NCBI RefSeq assembly: GCF_024331145.1
Contig: NZ_JANDJO010000001.1
Coordinates: 682,001 to 746,000, forward strand
Direction: 5' to 3'
DNA: 64,000 nucleotides
Origin: Shimia sp. CNT1-13L.2
GTDB taxonomy: Bacteria; Pseudomonadota; Alphaproteobacteria; Rhodobacterales; Rhodobacteraceae
Shown: positions 60,606 through 64,000 of the stretch, piece after piece
Position numbering within the stretch: the first letter of the stretch is position 1
Layout of the letters: every line of letters begins with the position of its first letter
The notes under the pieces: model-generated
What the model saw: the letters and a program-made list of their open reading frames with translations, nothing else
What the model was told of the DNA's origin: nothing
Database searches by the model: none
Program-made: the position numbers and the translations under genes

Positions 60606-61964
60606 ATGACGCAGGAACAATGGGGTGAACTGAAGCAGGATTTGCTAAGGACAGTTGGGCAGAATAATTTCAAAACCTGGATTGAACCACTTGAATTCGC
60701 CGAGCTGAGCGAAGGCGTGGCAACCTTTCACGTTCCTACCAACTTTATTGGCAACTATGTCTCCCAGAACTTTGGCGACCTGATCATGCACCAGCTCTCC
60801 AGCATTGGAGAAGATGTCCAGCGCGTGCATTTCAAAGTCCCGGCCAATACGCCTGCACGGCCGTCGTCCCGCCCCACCGCAAGCGCCCCATCCGCCGCGC
60901 CTGCTGCTGCGGCAAAGGAAGAGCTCCCGGGCGCCCCTCTGGATGCGCGTTTTACCTTTGACAGCTTTGTCGTCGGCAAGCCGAACGAACTTGCAAACGC
61001 CGCGGCCCGCCGCGTTGCCGAAGGCGGCCCCGTCACATTCAACCCGTTGTTCCTCTATGGTGGCGTCGGTTTGGGTAAAACCCACCTCATGCACGCAATC
61101 GCCTGGGAACTTCAGAAACAGCGCCCCGATCTGAACGTTCTGTACCTGTCGGCCGAACAATTCATGTACCGCTTTGTTCAGGCGCTTCGTGACCGCAAGA
61201 TGATGGACTTCAAAGAGCTTTTCCGTTCCGTTGATGTTCTGATGGTAGATGACGTCCAATTCATCGCCGGCAAGGATTCAACTCAGGAAGAGTTCTTCCA
61301 CACATTCAACGCGCTCGTGGATCAGAACAAACAGATCATCATCTCGGCAGACCGGGCACCTGGCGAAATCAAGGATCTGGAAGACCGCATTCGCTCGCGT
61401 CTGCAATGTGGCCTGGTGGTCGACCTCCACCCGACCGACTACGAACTGCGTCTTGGCATTCTTCAGTCGAAGGTTGATCAGTACCGCGAACAGTATCCGG
61501 ATTTGCAACTGGCAGATGGTGTACTCGAGTTCCTTGCGCACCGCATCTCTACCAACGTGCGTGTTCTGGAAGGCGCATTGACCCGCCTGTTCGCTTTCGC
61601 ATCGCTTGTCGGCCGCGAGATCACGATGGAGCTGACCCAGGACTGCCTGTCCGACGTTCTGCGTGCCTCCGAGCGCAAGATCTCTGTCGAAGAAATTCAG
61701 CGTCGCGTGGCAGAGCACTACAACATTCGCCTGAGCGACATGATCGGCCCCAAGCGGGTCCGTACGCTGGCCCGCCCGCGTCAGATCGCGATGTATCTCT
61801 GCAAGCAATTGACCAGCCGTTCGCTGCCGGAAATCGGGCGGCGGTTTGGCGGCCGTGACCACACGACCGTGATGCACGGGGTCAAGCGGATTGAAGAACT
61901 GCGCGCCCAAGACGGCCAGATCGCGGAAGATCTCGAACTTCTGCGCCGGACGCTCGAAGCCTGA
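60606..61964 (+). CDS. dnaA: Chromosomal replication initiator protein DnaA
   Basis: DnaA binds origin boxes and opens the duplex. From ATG 60606 it has 452 residues: domain I (1-75, with VGQNNFKTWIEPLEF), a short Pro/Ala-rich domain II (about 80-112), AAA+ domain III with Walker A GGVGLGKT (152-159) and Walker B LMVDDVQF, and DNA-binding domain IV with GRDHTTVMHGVKRI. An ATG four codons earlier (60594), with GGAAGG before it, is an equally possible start. A strong terminator follows. Confidence 0.97.
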   Translation: MTQEQWGELKQDLLRTVGQNNFKTWIEPLEFAELSEGVATFHVPTNFIGNYVSQNFGDLIMHQLSSIGEDVQRVHFKVPANTPARPSSRPTASAPSAAPAAAAKEELPGAPLDARFTFDSFVVGKPNELANAAARRVAEGGPVTFNPLFLYGGVGLGKTHLMHAIAWELQKQRPDLNVLYLSAEQFMYRFVQALRDRKMMDFKELFRSVDVLMVDDVQFIAGKDSTQEEFFHTFNALVDQNKQIIISADRAPGEIKDLEDRIRSRLQCGLVVDLHPTDYELRLGILQSKVDQYREQYPDLQLADGVLEFLAHRISTNVRVLEGALTRLFAFASLVGREITMELTQDCLSDVLRASERKISVEEIQRRVAEHYNIRLSDMIGPKRVRTLARPRQIAMYLCKQLTSRSLPEIGRRFGGRDHTTVMHGVKRIEELRAQDGQIAEDLELLRRTLEA

Positions 61965-61993
61965 TCGACGCACTCGTATCCTCGAAATGATCC

Positions 61994-62022
61994 GCCGCGC
62001 AGTCATTCTGCGCGGCTTTTTT
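61994..62022 (+). terminator. Rho-independent terminator of dnaA
   Basis: GCCGCGCAG, TCATT, CTGCGCGGC and six T, 30 bases after the stop. dnaN must therefore have its own promoter in 62023-62160, where GACAAAAACAAAAAAAC is conspicuously AT-rich. Confidence 0.93.
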
Positions 62023-62161
62023 CACTTGTTTCCAAAATACTTCGCCCAGAGGTGGCCTGTCACCTTGACCCTCCGGCCTATAAGGTCGACAAAAACAAAA
62101 AAACTTGCGCAACGGGAGGAAACCGATAGGGTGCCCTTCCCTGCAATCGGAGGACTTTGGG

Positions 62162-63280
62162 ATGAAGATCAGCATCGAACGCGGCACTCTGCTCAAGGCG
62201 GTTTCGCAAGCGCAATCGGTTGTCGAGCGTCGCAACACCATTCCGATCCTGGCCAACGTCCTGATAGAGGCCGAAGGGAATACGGTTCAGTTTCGCGCAA
62301 CCGACCTTGATATCGAGGTTGTCGACAAGGCCGCGGCAATGGTTGAGCGCGCCGGCGCCACCACCGTTTCTGCGACCACACTGCACGAAATCGTTCGCAA
62401 ACTGCCCGATGGTGCCCTCGTGACCCTGACGGACGACAGCGCCACCGGTCGCCTGACCGTTGATGCGGGCCGTTCGAACTTTTCGCTGGCGACCCTGCCG
62501 AAAGAAGATTTTCCGGTCATGGCATCTTCGGAATATCAGTCTAACTTCTCGGCCCCCGCCCCGGTGATGCGCCGTCTGTTCGACAAATCGAAATTCGCGA
62601 TTTCGACCGAAGAAACCCGTTACTACCTGAACGGCGTCTACCTGCACGTCTCGGACGCAGACGGTGGCAAAGTGCTTCGCGCCGTGGCAACCGATGGCCA
62701 CCGCCTTGCACGTATCGATGCCGACCTGCCTGAAAACGCCAGCGACATGCCGGGCGTGATTGTTCCGCGCAAAACCGTTGGTGAGCTGCGCAAGCTTCTT
62801 GATGACGATGAGATGCAGATCGCCGTGTCGGTCTCGGAAACCAAGATCCGCTTTGCGACCCCCGACATCACACTGACCTCCAAGGTTATTGACGGCACCT
62901 TCCCCGACTACACGCGCGTAATCCCGACCGGCAACACCCGCCGCCTCGAAGTGGACGCAAGCGAATTCGCGCAGGCGGTTGATCGTGTGGCCACCGTGTC
63001 GTCCGAACGTTCGCGGGCTGTGAAGCTGCAACTGGATGAGGATCGTCTGATCCTGTCCGTCAACGCTCCTGACAGCGGCGCCGCCGAAGAAGAGCTCGCC
63101 GTGGCTTATGGTGACGAGCGTCTCGAAATCGGCTTCAACGCCAAGTACCTGCTGGAAATCGCAAGCCAGGTAGACCGCGAAAACGCTGTTTTCCTCTTCA
63201 ACTCGGCCGGCGACCCGACCCTGATGCGCGAAGGCAATGACACGAGCGCCGTTTATGTTGTCATGCCGATGCGCGTGTGA
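62162..63280 (+). CDS. dnaN: DNA polymerase III beta sliding clamp
   Basis: The clamp tethers DNA polymerase III to DNA as a ring dimer. The 372-residue protein shows the three-domain clamp pattern: N-terminal MKISIERGTLLKAVSQAQSVVERRNTIPILANVL, middle ATDGHRLAR, and the C-terminal VMPMRV that is part of the client-binding pocket. ATG 62162 follows GGAGGAC. It is separated from dnaA by a terminator and followed by recF. Confidence 0.97.
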   Translation: MKISIERGTLLKAVSQAQSVVERRNTIPILANVLIEAEGNTVQFRATDLDIEVVDKAAAMVERAGATTVSATTLHEIVRKLPDGALVTLTDDSATGRLTVDAGRSNFSLATLPKEDFPVMASSEYQSNFSAPAPVMRRLFDKSKFAISTEETRYYLNGVYLHVSDADGGKVLRAVATDGHRLARIDADLPENASDMPGVIVPRKTVGELRKLLDDDEMQIAVSVSETKIRFATPDITLTSKVIDGTFPDYTRVIPTGNTRRLEVDASEFAQAVDRVATVSSERSRAVKLQLDEDRLILSVNAPDSGAAEEELAVAYGDERLEIGFNAKYLLEIASQVDRENAVFLFNSAGDPTLMREGNDTSAVYVVMPMRV

Positions 63281-63344
63281 CCGGAGCCGGAGCTTTCGAC
63301 AAACTCCGGCCCAAACCTCGGGCCAATAGACGGGCGCAAAGCGC

Positions 63345-64000
63345 ATGACAGAGCTTGCCCTTACCCGGCTGACGCTTTCGCATTTCCGCTCGCACAAACG
63401 CGGCGAGTTTGAATGCGACGCCCGCCCCGTGGCCATCTATGGCCCCAACGGAGCGGGCAAGACCAATATCCTCGAGGCCATCTCACTGTTCTCTCCTGGT
63501 CGGGGTCTCAGAAGATCCAGCGCCCAGGACATGACCCGCCGCCCCGAAGCCCTAGGCTGGAAGGTCACGGGGCACCTCACATCGCTTCAGAACATCCACG
63601 AAATCGAGTTCTGGTCCGAGGAAGGTGCCGCACGGCAACTGCGGATTGATGGCAAGACCGCGCCCCAAACGACCTTGGGGCGTGTTGCCCGCATTCTCTG
63701 GCTTATCCCGGCAATGGATCGTCTCTGGATCGAGGGTGCAGAGGGGCGCAGGCGTTTCCTTGACCGGATGACCCTCTCGTTCTTTCCGAAGCACGCGGAA
63801 TTGTCCTTGGATTATGAAAAGGCGATGCGGCAACGCAATCGGTTGCTGAAGGATCAGGTTCAGGACGGCGCATGGTTTGCTGCCCTCGAAGGACGGATGG
63901 CGCAAACCGCTGTCGAGATTGATGCAAACCGCGCCGCCGCCCTTGCCCAGCTTTCCGCCGCGCAGGCAGATGCCGAAACAGCCTTCCCCGTTGCCGAGCT
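63345..64000 (+). CDS. recF: DNA replication and repair protein RecF (partial, runs off the window)
   Basis: RecF is an SMC-like ATPase of the RecFOR gap-repair pathway. The visible 218 codons start at ATG 63345 and include LTRLTLSHFRSHKRGEFECD and Walker A GPNGAGKT (33-40) in a family-typical position. GRRRFLDRMTLSFFPKH and RQRNRLLKD come next. The gap after dnaN has CCGGAG/CTCCGG and GGCCC/GGGCC hairpins. The ribosome site is weak. The 3' part lies beyond base 64000. Confidence 0.95.
   Translation, partial: MTELALTRLTLSHFRSHKRGEFECDARPVAIYGPNGAGKTNILEAISLFSPGRGLRRSSAQDMTRRPEALGWKVTGHLTSLQNIHEIEFWSEEGAARQLRIDGKTAPQTTLGRVARILWLIPAMDRLWIEGAEGRRRFLDRMTLSFFPKHAELSLDYEKAMRQRNRLLKDQVQDGAWFAALEGRMAQTAVEIDANRAAALAQLSAAQADAETAFPVAE

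Overview
This 64 kb window looks like core chromosome of a marine or soil alphaproteobacterium of the family Rhodobacteraceae (Roseobacter group). The DNA is GC-rich with strong third-position GC bias, which produces many long but spurious antisense frames. The petA-petB-petC operon has the Rhodobacter-type Rieske, cytochrome b and cytochrome c1 proteins, with the four heme histidines of PetB at 97, 111, 198 and 212. The right end carries the replication-initiation genes dnaA, dnaN and recF, so the window lies at or near the dnaA end of the chromosome. I see no insertion sequence, prophage, CRISPR array or plasmid gene.

Layout. 1-5.2 kb: end of an RTX-like protein, tRNA-Lys, dapF-mtaB-GST, then an FMN riboswitch driving a lone RibH2-type lumazine synthase, opposite a PaiB-like flavoprotein and a second GST. 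5.2-8.3 kb: cytochrome bc1 operon. 8.3-12.7 kb: NAD salvage genes pncA and pncB flanking a membrane hybrid histidine kinase. 12.7-18.3 kb: alpha/beta hydrolase and divergent HxlR regulator with twin operators; an amino-alcohol kinase with a phospho-lyase-type aminotransferase and a GlxA-type regulator; arfB; then a gene-free stretch with a structured RNA candidate. 18.3-28.3 kb: VUT transporter, phytase-like esterase, mepA, MFS carrier, thioesterase, yggT-like gene, recQ, yaaA, and a hybrid kinase broken by one in-frame stop. 28.4-35.8 kb: bacterial alpha-2-macroglobulin with pbpC. 35.9-41.4 kb: beta-ketothiolase, XRE-cupin regulator, kbl-tdh threonine degradation, a cysteine-synthase-like enzyme and a 49-residue small gene. 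41.5-46.3 kb: phosphatase and the serine pathway (serA, serC, serB). 46.4-53.9 kb: ArsR operon, a split MnmC pair, EamA permease, lytic transglycosylase, dapA and a PhnZ-like HD oxygenase. 53.9-64 kb: ubiB, ubiE, mutM, enoyl-CoA hydratase, glycosyltransferase, rpsT, dnaA, dnaN and the start of recF.

The most unusual signals are small and mostly non-coding. They include a double-palindrome element present twice with compensatory arm changes, and 33-bp arrays of three 11-bp iterons at two loci. A minus-strand RNA candidate has a consensus Shine-Dalgarno and a perfectly complementary anti-Shine-Dalgarno ahead of a terminator. A 12-bp inverted repeat lies upstream of dnaA. Four convergent gene pairs have stop codons interlocked in one CTAR tetranucleotide. 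A TAG codon splits a hybrid kinase exactly inside its dimerisation hairpin. No large undescribed gene system is evident. All calls rest on reading the sequence and remembered family features; no database search was run.
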